Shown here: positions 43,025 through 55,727 of the stretch, piece by piece
Position numbering within the stretch: position 1 is the first letter of the stretch
Layout: each line of letters begins with the position of its first letter
Source of the DNA: Brachypterus glaber
Taxonomy: Eukaryota > Arthropoda > Insecta > Coleoptera > Kateretidae
Length of the DNA: 64,000 nt
Reading direction: 5' to 3'
Assembly (NCBI GenBank): GCA_958510825.1
Contig: OY294049.1
Span: 33,322,774 to 33,386,773, forward strand
Made by a program: the position numbers and the translations under genes
Notes under the pieces: generated by a model
Told to the model about the DNA's origin: nothing
Database searches by the model: none
What the model saw: only the letters and a program-made list of their open reading frames with translations

Positions 43025-46000
43025 TTAGGTGGTCCGAGAAAGCCTTTAAAAATAAACTAAACTACATGTAATTTGTGACATCTAATGTCAAGACATAGTT
43101 ACCAACTAACAAATAACAATTTTTACCAGATTTTATTGTCTCCACTCTTTTCCTCGACAGGAAACGTCACTCTCTACCCTTTAACAACTCTCGCGGTAGA
43201 AAAATGTCACTATCTAGCTTTGCTTCTTACCAAAAAAAAAAACATATCTAGCGACATTATGCCGCCGGCATATGCCGTGATATCACCGTAAGTAAGTAAT
43301 TGAGGCAGGTCAGTGTTATTATGAGACGAAAAAGTATTGGTAAAAAAATCAACAGCTAGTGAAAGTTCATAACTCAGCTGACTTAGAATGACCCACATTT
43401 CAAGTAGGTATTATGCTATCGCCATTAATAGAAAAATCTATATTAATCAATTTGATGGTAATTAAGATCAAGTGCGTATCCAGGATTTTTTTTCGGGGGG
43501 TGCCCTACACATTTTGTCCTAAATCTCGAAAAGAATTAAGAATATTTTTTTAAACTAGTAAAAATGGGCAATTAGGCGAAATTATACAGAAATTTTCTTA
43601 AATTTTAGGATTTCGGGGGGGGGGGGGCATTCTTGGCGCTTCCCCTAGAAACGGCCTTGATTAAGATACAGGCAGTAAATAAGATTTTATCCATGAATGG
43701 CCGTGCATGGCACTGATTTATAGCCCTTTAATTCAGGGTAAAAATAAACTGTTTAAACTGTGAAATGGACGTGGTTAATGTAGGTATAGTAGGTATTCTA
43801 CTTGCATACATTGGTTATTATCAATTATTATACGCTCATTGAATAATATAGGTATTATTTTAGTTCAGCATCGCAGGGGAAACTTTTTATAAATTTTAAA
43901 ATACTTGGAGCTTAGACAAAGGCCGGATTCAGAGGGGGGAGGGGGTTAAGATTCCCCGGGGCCCGACGAAATTTTTCTGCCAGAGGTAAAACTTTTTTTT
44001 CAGAGGCGAGGACCTTTTGTTAAAATGGGGGGTCCAGCAATAAAGTTTCCCCGGGCTGGCTTTGTCCGGCCCTGCTTAGAGAAGAACCCTAGGTCCTTGT
44101 CTAAGGTCCATCCAAGGCCGGCAGCTGCATTTATGGGTAAATAAGTTAAATAAATAAAATAAAATAAATACTTGTATCTAATTTATAAAAAAAATAAAAA
44201 AAAATAAAAAGTTGTTGGATAAAAATTGATCAGACGCGTGAGTTAAGTGATATTACCCAGTTTTTTCTCGTGGGTAAGATACTATAGTACATATTCGGTT
44301 TATTGTCTTATAGAGCCGCTAGAAATTTAAAAAATTCCCAAAATAATTTAAAAAAAAGATACAAAAAATAATCGATAACAAATAGTGTACTTGTCCGTCC
44401 TTGACTGTAGATGGCTATATTTTTTAGACGCAGATACTGCTTTTAATATAAGACAGGCAGCTTAGTTAAGTTAATTCATTTACTTTTGCTTTTACTTTGA
44501 ATAAATTACATACCTTCGCATGTTACCTTAAATAACTTTACCGGAAACGTTAAATTCCGATGTAATGCTAATTAAACACTACTACAAACAAACTAGAACT
44601 ATCAAATGAGTATTTATGAAACACCCCGGGTTATATGAAAAGCGAGCAAAATATTTCAAATTTTGCGCCCAAATGAAGACCGTTGAAGAACCTAAAATTA
44701 TACCATTTGGATATTATACTAAACATTTCATAAGTTTAGTGTTACCTCCAAACTTTGGTTTTACTTAAGTTTAACCAACATATGGGTCTATCTTTCCACA
44801 TTTTAGAAACCTCAAATAGTCTCAACTGTTATTATAACCCCAAAAAGTCCAAAAGACACCCCTCCTTTTAACTTTTGACGGACCCCCATAAGAACCCGGG
44901 CTCGAATAATTGTGTATAAGCATATTTGCTTTGCCTTCTTACCACAAGTTTGATGTTTATATTAATTAATAAGTTATGCAAATCTAATAAATATTATAAA
45001 TAATGCTAATTATATTTATTTATAATATAATAAATTAAAATATTGTAATAAAACGACCGAGAAAATTGCTTGTATCTTGGTGTAGTTTCCTACTGAGAAA
45101 CTAATTACTTGAGTATTGATTATTATTATTATTACATTTTAAAATTTTTAAAATATACCAGGCTGCAAGAAGTATATATCATTCATATAAATTATTTTAA
45201 ATATAGATGATATCCGCGCCGATTCAGGCAGGGCTGAGGGCTCGAGTCACGGATTTGGCTGATTATTTTTTTATGTGTAGCCCACTTTTGTTAGACAAAA
45301 ACCTTCACGAGATTTTTTTCAAAAATGTTATTTCTTAATTTTTCTTCAAAATTTAAAATTTAAATTTCTCGAAAGTGTGATATTGACGTGCAATAACTCA
45401 AAAACTATTTAACCTAGAGAATTGCGGTTTTCGCCATTAAAAGAATCATATATTTTTCTATCAAATTCTATTAAAATAGTTTGGGTAGTTTCGGAAGTAT
45501 GTTTTTTTTAGTTTTCTTTAAAATTTTTAAATCTGTCAAAAAGGAGGGTATACGATATATCGTATTTTGGGCAACGATAAGACTTTACATGGTTATAGAT
45601 ACATAAATAATAAATACAGATAAAATTTCAGCCCTTTTTACATACCGGAACATAATTTAATTAATTATTTTAATTACGAATTTTGACATATCGTCAGTAT
45701 TGGTTTGTCGTATCTCCAAAAATACCATTTTCGGGAAATTAAGTTTTAAAATGTTTTTCTAAATATCTTGTAAATCTTATGCTGGATCAGTTTCAACTCT
45801 TTTTCTTACAATAAATAGTTTAATAAAAATACTATCCAAAAGTGTTTTTATTTATTTAATTAAAGGTTTCATTTCTTTTATATAAGAAAAACCAGATTGG
45901 AGATTCGACAATTTACATTTTTTTATTTGTTTTTCGTATCTCCAAAAAGAAACCAAAACACTAATTAATTAGGATAATAATGATATGAGTTTATGTTTGG

Positions 46001-46857
46001 AAGAATGGAGAAGGGTTATTAATGTTTGGAAATAAAGAACTTTTAATATTTACTTGAACAAGCACAAAAATCTCTAAAATTTAAAAAAAAAAGTGAGGTT
46101 ATGTTTAGGATTTTTTCTAAATAATTAAAAATCAATATAACAAACAAAACAAATTAAGAGCCAAATAAGAGCTGATAAATATTTGCCGCTTAGCTCGCTT
46201 TGTTTTAGTTAAATCATTGTAATATTATAAATAGTCATTAGAGTGCGTTAAATAAAAATTGAATTTAAAAAGTCCAATCTGATCCATTTTTAATTTTTTT
46301 TTTACCGTTTGACTCACGTTTATGGTAGAAATTCGTAAATTTTAGTGTTAGCAACTTTGATTTTCGGCACGGGTTAGAATCTTTTGATCATTTTGAAATT
46401 GGGCATATAATTTTGAATGCTCAAAAGGAAAGAAATAAGATTTCAAACCCTTTAAATCTTACACTTATACAAAAATTACACATAATTTTCAACGATTTTT
46501 CACGATTTATGGTAATTTTAGAAATTTTAGGGTCGCCTTAGCACCCTTAGAGAAGTTTGATCAATCTCATATTTTTAGAATTTTTTTGTTACACCTAAAT
46601 CAAAATTTTAAGATACTAAAAAATATATAAGGTCCACCCTAGTGCTATATGATATGTAAGATTGCACATACATTGGTAAACATCACAGCTGTTATATGAC
46701 AAGAGCATGGGGACTTTTTTTGCTTAATTTCTGTTGGCAATATCAGTACTTATAAATCTTTGGTGTTTACACGAAAGATTTTTGCACCTAAATCCCGATT
46801 AAAAACACAGAGGTCTGTGACTTGATGAATGTTTTACTAACAATTTTTTTTTTTCAG
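43025..46857. other. Intergenic or intronic, decayed repeats
   Basis: 43464-43660 holds a common-looking repeat with a (G)14 run near 43614. 43915-44090 carries GC-rich inverted patches (ATTCCCCGGGGCCCG; TTTCCCCGGGCTGGC). 44100-46850 is AT-rich with no exon that I can support until the acceptor at 46857. Confidence 0.45.
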
Positions 46858-46944
46858 AGCAATGATGATATAGGTGAAATTTTTCAAGATGAAGCAAATC
46901 AAGCAGCATTTCTATTAAGAACAGAAAACGACAGTTTAGTAGTG
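46858..46944 (+). CDS. Internal exon of an unidentified host gene
   Basis: A strong acceptor (TTTTTTTTTTTTCAG) and consensus donor (GTG|GTAAGT) bound an 87 bp exon of 29 whole codons, so it is symmetric (phase 0-0) and could be skipped without a frameshift. The other two frames contain stops. The peptide runs SNDDIGEIFQDEANQAAFLL and ends RTENDSLVV: acidic at first, then amphipathic. Flanking exons were not found within tens of kilobases, so long introns are likely. I do not recognise the protein. Confidence 0.68.
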
Positions 46945-47232
46945 GTAAGTAAATTATTTTTTTTACAACAAAAAAATACTAGGTTAGGTATAGGTTATAA
47001 CCAAACGTATTTCTTAACGTATCTTAATATGAGCAATATATATATTGCTAACAGTTTTTATAATATTAATTACAATTAACACGTTAAGCACCATTTGTTT
47101 TCAAACTGATACAGGCGGCTTGCCTAAACTTTAAGCTACCTCTGACAATTTCAACAATCTCATTTAAAAGTGCAGTAAAGCTTTGAAGGTGGCCCATGGG
47201 ACCAGAATATGAAAATGGCCATCGATTTATTT

Positions 47233-47333
47233 CGGGTCTGTGCGGGTATAAATGGTGCATAGACCGGACTTGAGCGGATGAAATTCACCCGCCCAAGTCC
47301 GGTTTGTGCACCACTTATACCCGCGCAGACCCG
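47233..47333. repeat. 101 bp GC-rich hairpin
   Basis: CGGGTCTGTGCGGGTATAAA pairs with TTATACCCGCGCAGACCCG; arms of 48 bp with a handful of mismatches and a loop of a few bases. It stands out against AT-rich flanks. Either a MITE or a structured transcript; the long uninterrupted stem resembles some small-RNA precursors, but nothing shows transcription. Confidence 0.85.
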
Positions 47334-47724
47334 TCATTTTCAATAGGGCAGGTATTTATTTATGAAATCAAACGTAGTTTATGACAAATAATAAGAAAAA
47401 CTAAAAAGGCATGAGCTAAAACAGGGAAATATTTATTAGCTATAAAAAAATAAACTAAATATTTTTTAGCTACAAAAAATATTTTTGGTCTTTTTCATAT
47501 GACTCCATATTCATATTAATATTTGATTCGTGATATTTAATTAATTATGTAGAATTGTTAAAACCATGGTTATTTTTAAATTGCATTACAATAAAATTAT
47601 CAATATTAATAATTATTATAATATATAGGTACTTGATTACAATGACATCATTAATCTTGAACTCTTTAAGTTATATCCGTCAATTTATGTTATTGCTTCA
47701 CATCCTAACATACTTTTTTCTATA
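47334..47724. other. AT-rich, nothing recognised
   Basis: No supported feature. Confidence 0.45.
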
Positions 47725-48427
47725 CAGGGTGATCAGTAACTGCCATGCCAAAAATATGAAAAAAAAATCTTTAAAGTTGGTCCGGAAATGAGCCCTAAGG
47801 GAGCTACGGCCCTTCGAAGATGACAGATTAAATGCGGAACAAAAAAGAGCATCAATAAAATTTTAGTGCTGCAGGGTGATTCTTTATTTAAAACTGAGCA
47901 AAAAAGTATTATTCACCAAAACACCTAAATTTATTATTAAAGGAGTACTATCCTTTTAAAAAGTAACGTTTTTGGTAGCACAAAATATTAGATCCTCTTA
48001 ATTGCATTTTTTTAAACGGTTTCTCCTACAGTTTTACACTATATGACATTTTTTATGTATTTTTAATCAAGGAATCTATATTTTTTACAAAAACTCAAAA
48101 AAAAATACACATAAATAAGTTTGGGGTAAAAATGTGTTAATCCTCACATATTTTGTCCGTCAGGGCACGCCTCTGGATAAATTCAAAAAGATTAATTAAC
48201 ATAAACTTTTTGCCCTTATTAACACTAGTATATATGCAAATACTCGTTGCTCTAGCTTAAAGGATAGCAGAGTTATTAATATAAAAACCTTATTTTTATT
48301 ACAGTTCTAAAGGGCCGTAGCTTCCTTAGGGCTCATTTCCGGACCAACCTTTGTAGGAACTTTTTTTAATATGTTAGGATGTAGAATCACCTCTTAAATT
48401 TTGACAAGCCAGTTATTGATCACCCTG
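47725..48427. mobile_element. CAGGGTG-family palindromic element, complete
   Basis: CAGGGTGATCAGTAACTGCC … CCAGTTATTGATCACCCTG with TA outside (47723-47724, 48428-48429). Inner arms: GGTCCGGAAATGAGCCCTAA against TTAGGGCTCATTTCCGGACC, fully inverted. It is the best-preserved relative of 1021-1702 and of the right end at 61521. Non-coding. Confidence 0.92.
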
Positions 48428-48437
48428 TATACATTTA

Positions 48438-48505
48438 CTGCCGCCCAAAGACAAGATATCGTAACTATAAAAAAAAATAATAGGCATCTTGTCTTAGGAC
48501 GGCAG
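48438..48505. repeat. Hairpin next to a second CAGGGTG end
   Basis: CTGCCGCCCAAAGACAAGAT pairs with ATCTTGTCTTAGGACGGCAG. About 95 bp further, GGAACACCCTG|TA (to 48607) is a right terminus of the CAGGGTGTTCC type without its left partner. Confidence 0.75.
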
Positions 48506-48892
48506 TATAGTTATTATTTGTATTTTAGCTTTAACGTAAACTTAGCCCTTTACCATAGCCAAGGAATTACCTCCTTCCATAGTGACATGATATTTAGGAA
48601 CACCCTGTAAATTATGATGCCAAATTTTAATTCTAATTAAAAGTATATAATATTGACAGAGCAATCGAGGGTAATATACTTTTCAGTTTTAAACTTGCGA
48701 AGAATATAAAACTTCACTTCCCAGATGAGTCGGAAAAATTATAATTAGTAAAAAAAAAGTCAGGGTTAATATGTGAAGGTTTAAAATAATACTAAATACG
48801 CTATCGATTAACGAAGATAATAATCAAAAGTTTTACATTTACTTAATTAATTTAATTCTTTTATATTTTTAACGTTTATGCGAAAAATAATT

Positions 48893-49472
48893 ACTCGGCG
48901 CATTATCTATCTGAGTAACAAATTGGATCAAGGAAGCTATGATTAGTGGTTTAAAAATGACTTTCAGTAATATTTTTGTAGCCCATTGTGCTTTTGATAA
49001 TTTTTAACATTTAGGTTAAATTGACTGTCATTTTACGTCTTACAAATAATAACAAAATCTGTTTAAAAAGTAAAACTTTGTTCAAAATAATAATAAAAGT
49101 AAGTTTTTATTCATAAAGTGCTATTATAAACTTAAATTTAACATTACCTGAATAAAATTACGGACCAGTATTATTTTAACCAAAAAAATCTCTGTTATAG
49201 TGTTTACTTCAAAAATTTATAGAGCACTGCATTATATTACTTCATTTAAACAAAATGTTTATAGATTGATGCTTTAGTTTTCTTTTTATACACTTTTCTT
49301 GTTATTTCTTCTTGCTAAAGCAAATTATTTGGATTTTTTATAAATGTCAAAATAATGTCTTGACAATAAATTTTAAACAAGATGAAAACCTTACATAAGG
49401 AACTAAATATATTCTGCCAACCAAATAACAAGAAACAAATGACCATCAACTCAGATAGATAATGCGCGGAGT
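48893..49472. mobile_element. TIR element ACTCGGCGCATTATC, copy B
   Basis: Same termini and right half as copy A (42772-43024), near-identical over the shared ~260 bp, plus about 310 bp of extra sequence after GGATCAAG (48932-49264). Either copy A is an internal deletion derivative or copy B gained an insertion. Confidence 0.85.
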
Positions 49473-49562
49473 TTATTTAAAAAGTAACTTTAATGAAATT
49501 ATGATGGGCCCCGTTCCCTACAACCGCGCCAAAAATGGATGGATGTCATACTTTCTTTACTC

Positions 49563-49857
49563 TTAAGCAGACCACTCACTAGGGAGCATGTTGCGCAACA
49601 TGCTGCTATGTTGCAGGCTCCTAGGGCGAAACCGAAAAGCCATTCTTTTACCTTCTCTTCTTTTCTTTCTCTTATTTTCTGTGGCTATTGTCAAGCCTAT
49701 TGCAATTGCCACTTTTTCTTGCTTTGACAGTACTTTCATATTAACCCACTCGTTTAGTTGCGTTTTGTCAACTGAAGTTGCCCAACATGTTTCCTGATAT
49801 GTGAGCTCGGTGGGTTTTGTTGACGAGCATGTTGCCCTAGTGAGTGCCCTGCTTTAG
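49563..49857. mobile_element. ~295 bp TIR element (CACTCACTAGGG)
   Basis: TTAAGCAGACCACTCACTAG … CTAGTGAGTGCCCTGCTTTA. GCAACATG recurs inside in both orientations (GCATGTTGCGCAACATGC at 49587). Non-coding. Confidence 0.72.
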
Positions 49858-50236
49858 GATAGCAACCTGCCGCTCGAAAGTAAAAACTCAAAAAACAATT
49901 ACACACAATGTTATTGAATTGCACATTTTAAGTAAAAACTAGCCAAGGTGATGTTTTTAAGTGCATAAACTGGTAAAAACAATTGAAAAATATAATTATT
50001 TTTAAAAGTTTAATGTCATTCACTAAAAAAGTATATGGGTTCACTTTTAACATTGACCATTTTAAAATGCAATAACATTATTAGTAATATTAGTTTAATA
50101 ATATTAAATTACAGCTTAAAATAATTTTACTATACTTTTTTATGTTTACTTAATAATGTTGACCTCTAAATAATTTCTCTTTTTTTTATATAAAAAATTT
50201 AATTCTAAAAAGAAAATCATAGATATTTTATATATA
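49858..50236. other. AT-rich, nothing recognised
   Basis: No supported feature. Confidence 0.45.
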
Positions 50237-50914
50237 CAGGATTATTCTTTTAAATGGTACACCCACCGTAACTTTTGAACTGGATGAGATATAAACCTTA
50301 TATTTGGAATATCACACAACTATCATTTGTCATATTTTCCAATTTTTTATTCGGTAGGGCGGCGACAATATTTTAAATGGCACCCTAGGTCTTGTGATAC
50401 GTCATTTTCTCTATTTAACCATGTAACTATTAATTTTTTAATATTTTTTCTAAGATTTTTTTTTTCTTCAAAATTGATGAAATTTTCAGTATTTTTGAAA
50501 ATTTTATTTTGAAAATTTTGCGCAAAAAGGTCCAAATAGTTAATACATGGTGTATTATCATGTTAAGACTAATTATTTATCATTTTCATGTAAATTTTTT
50601 AATATTTATGCACAAAATATTAAAAATTTGAATAATTTTGAAGAAAAAAAAATCTTCAAAAAAAATATTGAAAAATTAAGTTTACACAGTTAAATAGATA
50701 ATTTTAAGCTCTTTAAAATGACGTATCACAAGACCTAGGGTTCCATTTAAAATATTGTTCCCTACTGCCCCCCTGGCGACACCTTACAGAATGAAAAATT
50801 GAAAAATATGGCAAATGATAATTTTTATTGTTTGATTTACATATTCCAAATTTAAAGTTTATATCATGTCATTCAAAAGTTATTGGGGGTGTCCCATTTA
50901 AAAGAACACCCCTG
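50237..50914. mobile_element. 678 bp fold-back element
   Basis: CAGGATTATTCTTTTAAATG at the left and CATTTAAAAGAACACCCCTG at the right with TA outside. Arms of about 190 bp pair (GTAGGGCGGCGACAATATTT against AATATTGTTCCCTACTGCC). Non-coding. Confidence 0.85.
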
Positions 50915-51638
50915 TATATTATACAATTTTTGCTGCAAAACATATTTAAGCAATAAAAAACACAAAGACATTGATCTAACCGCGGGTTAGTGCCCTTGTG
51001 AAACGCTCAAAATTTGGTAAATATTATTGGATTTTGAGAGCCAGGGCACCAAATTCGCACTTGAACTGATTGGTGGTTGTTTGTTTTAAAGGTGATGATC
51101 TTTTTTCTGTTTCGCAGGGGGTCCAACTGTAGGTGGCCCCAAATCAGGATTTCGCCCAGTCAACATTTTTGTCTTTTACCGGCCCTGGTGGGAGCATAGC
51201 AAATTTGTGAATATGAAACGAACCAAAATAAAGGACATAATGTAGGATAAATTGAAGGAATATGTCCTTAAGGATATAATATATCTGATATTATAAGAAT
51301 CAAGTGACCTTAATAATAAGTGCTACTGCTTGTAGATTTTATTTAAATTAATAATTCCTTGAAAGATTTTAATACACTCATTTCTTTGAAATTTGATATC
51401 ATTAAAAAGTTTTTAAGTTCATTTTAAAGTATACTTTGAAATGAACTTATTATAATACAACCTGTTCTTAGATAAATAAATAGGATTGATTTAATTCAAC
51501 ATTATTTACCTTGACCAGTATTTTGAATATGTGCCTTAATTATTATGGATAACAAATATATCCATCCATTGTTTAATTTGTAAATTTTGACCTCACACAT
51601 TTATTAGTAACAAAATATTGCACCTATGTGTGATAATA
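50915..51638. other. Intergenic, nothing recognised
   Basis: No gene. 51070-51200 is GC-richer and resembles repeat DNA. Confidence 0.4.
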
Positions 51639-52309
51639 GTCCAGTAAACAAAGTCCAATAACGAGAAATTCCTATCTTAAATTGCAGTAAATGTACACGG
51701 GCTGATATTTTAAAGGGTAGTAGTGGATAGTAACAGAACACTCCTGTTAGTTTCTTACCGGGTGATTTGCTTAAGGGTTGTCCGCTATCTTGAATTTTAG
51801 GGGTGAGTGCTATTATCTCGCTAAATATGCATCTTACGATGAAAACACATACCAATAACCATAACCAATTTTATTAAGAAGAGAACCTTTCCAACAATTT
51901 TTGTTTAAATCCTTTTTTAATATGTTAATAACAATCGAGTTATAAATATTCAAAAATTGCCATGTTGGGGGTGAAATTGGTTTTTTCGATTTTACAGCCA
52001 AATTAATCTGAGGATATAAGTTTTATATATTATGCATTTTTATAAGTATTTTGTTACGGTTTATTAATATATTAAAAAAATTATCTCAATAATAATTGTT
52101 GGAAATTTCCTCTTTAACAAAATTGGTTATATGCATTTTTATCGTAAGATGCATATTAAGCAACCCCTAAAATTCAAGATAGCGGACACCCCTTACGCAA
52201 ATGACCGGGTGAGAAACTAACAGAAGTGTTCTGTTACCATCCACTACTACCCTTTAAAATATCAGCCCGTGTACATTTATTGCAATTTAGATTTATTATT
52301 TGACTGGAC
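51639..52309. mobile_element. 671 bp fold-back element, GTCCAGT ends
   Basis: GTCCAGTAAACAAAGTCC to GACTGGAC with TA outside (51637-51638, 52310-52311). Arms are strongly inverted over about 210 bp: GTACACGGGCTGATATTTTA against TAAAATATCAGCCCGTGTAC, and GTCCGCTATCTTGAATTTTA against its inverse. Non-coding. Confidence 0.9.
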
Positions 52310-52445
52310 TATAAATAATTATTTAAATTATATATTTTTATATAGTTTTTTATTTCGAAAAAGAGGAATTATAGCTCAGTGTTACAGTACGGCTATCAAG
52401 CTATCATTAATCAAGGTTGATCAATTAACAAGCCGTCAATATATG

Positions 52446-52840
52446 TAATGCTACGCATTCCGTTATATACTATTCCAGTAAATGGTATATTGCATGTTCC
52501 CAATTATAAAAAAAATCAAATATAAAATTTAAAGCATTTTTTTCTCAAATAAATTTTCAACAGTTTTTTTTTCAACAAAATTTCTTATTACGAAAAATGA
52601 AAAAAAAATTAAAGCATTTTTTTCTCAAAAAAATTTTCAACAATTTTTTTTCAACAAAATTCTTTTTTGCGAAAAACGAAAAAAAAAATCTTATTTTGAA
52701 ATGAATAGTTTTTTTGTTTTTTTTTCTTAACTTTTTAAAAAGTGTAACCCCATAACTTTTTTGTTTTTGGGGGGATTACTTTCAAAAACAATAGGAATAT
52801 TCCCCTAATAGAACTTGATTTTCCTGAAAATTTCGATCTC
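52446..52840. mobile_element. Member of the GCTACGCATT / TACTATTC family
   Basis: TAATGCTACGCATTCCGTTA, then TAAATGGTATATTGCATG, then A/T tracts with a duplicated TTTTTTCTCAAA…TTTTCAACA block, then AATAGGAATATTCCCCTAAT. The order matches 6352-6720. The ends are not clear. Confidence 0.55.
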
Positions 52841-52846
52841 CAGGTC

Positions 52847-53780
52847 CGGCAAAGGTTTTAGATATAAGGGGGGTAACTTTTGAACGAGTTGAGATAACGA
52901 CTTTAAATTTGCTACTCATAAATAAGACAACTTAAAGTATGTTTTTGCATATACAGTATAAGCTGGATAATGTGAACAATGTGTATATGTGAACTATTCG
53001 GTTTTGTGAACACAGAATATTTTCTATTGATCTCTGTAAAGTGAACATCAAAAAATCTCGATAACGTGAACTCACGTTTGGACTTTTTATGATTTCACAT
53101 TACAGAGAAGTCAATAGAAGAAATTATGTGTTCACAAAAACGAATAGTTCACCTATACGCATGTTCGCATTATCGAGCTTATACTGTATTTAAAATTTTC
53201 AGCTCTTAAAATGTGGGCAGGGGGGCAGTTTTTTTAAATCGAAAGAAGGGTCGTGTAATACATCATTTTAAAGCTTATAAAATATTATATTTGATTAAAT
53301 ATATTTTAATTTTTTTTAGGTTTTTTTAGGGGGTTTAAAATAGGGGTAAATATGGGTATTTTCGTCAAAATTTCTTTAAAAAAATCAATTATTTTTGAAA
53401 AATTATTAATTTTATGATATAAAAACGTAAATTATACTTTTAAAATAAATTTAATTGATATAAATAAAAATTTATAAAAAAATATCTTAAAAAATTGATT
53501 TTTTTTATCAAAATACGTAAAAAATAAAACCTTAAAAACATTTTTAAAAAATTAAATTAGACAGTTAAATAGAAAATTGTATAGTCTTTAAAATTATGTA
53601 TCACACGACACCCCTTTTCATTTAAAAAACTTTCCCCCATGCCCTCTGCCCACATTTTAAGAGTAAAAAATATTAAATATATAGGTAGTCGTATTAATTT
53701 TAATTAAAAGAGTACCAAATTTGAAGTCGATTTCTCAACTCTTTCAAAAGTTAAGAGGGGGTAACATTTGGACCGCACTG
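52847..53780. mobile_element. Fold-back element hosting a Tigger-like MITE
   Basis: Right end GGTAACATTTGGACCGCACTG|TA. Inverted arms: GGGGTAACTTTTGAACGAGT and TTCTCAACTCTTTCAAAAGT; inner CTTAAAATGTGGGCAGGGGG against CCCTCTGCCCACATTTTAAG. The left terminus is eroded. A 233 bp MITE is inserted in the left arm. Confidence 0.8.
52954..53186. mobile_element. Tigger-like palindromic MITE
   Basis: CAGTATAAGCTGGATAATGT to GCATTATCGAGCTTATACTG with TA outside (52952-52953, 53187-53188). Repeated GTGAAC(A/T) motifs inside pair across the element. Terminus and target fit the pogo/Tigger group; no coding capacity. Confidence 0.85.
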
Positions 53781-54269
53781 TATGAATGTTTTGGTTGCTA
53801 AAACAATATATATGACTATTTAAGATTAAAAATTTGCAAAATTAGCACAACATTCAAACTATAAAATAATAACTAATGATATTGCTTTAGGCAGATACAA
53901 TTTCATTACAGGAAACTGTAAATACCAATTTAAATTAGTCTGATTTAATCACGCATTAAGTAAAAATTTTTAAGTGACTGTATTAAACATTCACTATTTT
54001 AACACATTACTTGCAATAACATGTTTTTAAATTTGAAAATAAATTTAATCATATTTCAGCCGTGAAATTTCAAACTGAAAGATTATAACACAGGCGCACA
54101 AAAAAACAAGCCGAAAGATGTGTAATGCTACGCATTACATTACAGTCGAGATTACAGTGGATGATGGTATATTGGTTTATTTGACTACTTAAACCGACTT
54201 AAACGCAAGTTAAAATTATTTAAAATACAATATAAATAAATAAGTTAAAAAATAAATACAAAAAAGTGG
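53781..54269. other. Intergenic, nothing recognised
   Basis: ATGCTACGCATTACATTAC near 54122 is another fragment of the GCTACGCATT family. Confidence 0.5.
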
Positions 54270-54365
54270 TAGCAGAGGATGAGATTCGAACTTGAGACCT
54301 CTTAGTTGTAAAAACTCTTTAAACTAGTATTATTCTGGTTATATAAACTGCGCTACTGATGACTT
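54270..54365 (-). mobile_element. tRNA-derived sequence (SINE or tRNA relic)
   Basis: On the minus strand TAGCGCAGTTTA (near 54353) is one base off the pol III A box and AGTTCGAATCTC (near 54290) carries a B box, followed by TTTTTT. The A-B distance of about 60 bp is long for a tRNA and the acceptor stem does not pair. Confidence 0.45.
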
Positions 54366-55727
54366 AATGTCTTTATTGTTTGTAGTTGACATTATTTTTT
54401 TGTTAAGGGAACGTTCAAGTATTACATAACAAAAATTATACCAAGATTCATACACTTTATCGATCGGTTAATTTTAAAAATGAAAATTTAAAAAATTCAA
54501 AAACATATACAGGATAATATTATTTCTGTGGCTTGGTTCTTAAAGGGCCAATTTCACTTTATCAATAGCAGCGTTTTCAAAATATTACATTTTTGTCATA
54601 TTTTATGATGTAATTTCGGACCCTATTTCAAATACACCTTGTATATAGCAGCGCAACGTTTCAAAACTCCAGTATACTTCATTTTTTCAGAAAACATTAC
54701 CTGAATAGAAATATTTAAACCAATTTTGAAAAAAAAAGTCCAATCTTAAACAAAAAAGTTATAGAGACTCCACTTTTTAATACAGTATAAAAAATAAAGT
54801 GCAACTGCGAGAATAGTATATTGTTTTACTAAGAGGAAAAGTGAAGCTTTATTTACTAGTCTGTAGAATTTACGGACGACGCAAAGAGTCCGGAAACTAC
54901 AGACGAGTAAAAAAAACACTTTCCTCTGATTGAAATATAATATTTTTTCTTCAAGCATACTATACATATATATATTTTTTTAAATATTAATATTTGCATT
55001 AAATTTATTCAGCAATAAAGTATGTTTTTTTTTATTAAAATAGGCTAATAAAACCCTTTCAAAATAAACTTAAACCTTCCTTAGTTCATTTTATTTTTTT
55101 TTTCTTAGGATAAATCGCACACTTTTCGCGATTTGCTAACTTGTCCAATGTAGCATTTGCAATTTCGGAGAGATTTGTAGGTGTATAAACCATATATTCT
55201 TCTTTAATCATTTTTAATCAATTTTACATAAGGTTTTTGCACAGAATCTCGAGTCAACCACCTGTTTACATAATAAACAAACAAGTTTAAAGTATGGCTG
55301 TCATCAAAGTCAAAGAGTGCTGCCGCCAGTGGTGGTTTTTCTAACTAACTTTTTTTTACGGCGTACAACAATGAATTCATTTTTTACTGTTAAAAAATAG
55401 ATCAATTCTAACTAGTGTGTTCAGTCATAAAATATGAACATTTTAGTACGTTTGAAGAAAAAATTATATTTTGGATAGTATATCGAAAAAAAAGCGCAAT
55501 ACAAAATCCACCGTGAAGGGTATAAAATGGAATGCGGAGCATTACATATCTTCACGCATTGTTTATCTTTAAGTTTTCAGCAACATTTAGAATTAGTTTC
55601 ATAATAATTTTACGGTCAACAGTCACAAAACTCTCACTAACTACTGGTTCCATAAAAAAATGGAGTACTTATTACGTTAATTAATGTAAACTTTCTCGAT
55701 TAATATATTATATGTGCTATTATAAGT
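54366..55727. other. Intergenic, nothing coding
   Basis: Includes the interspersed GGAACGTTCAAGTATTAC sequence (about 54409) also found at 37690. Confidence 0.45.

Noticed and set aside
43085..43291. 68-codon frame followed by GTAAGT
   Set aside because: The donor-like sequence lies in a simple GTAAGTAAGT run, and the opposite strand is equally open; no convincing acceptor or protein character.
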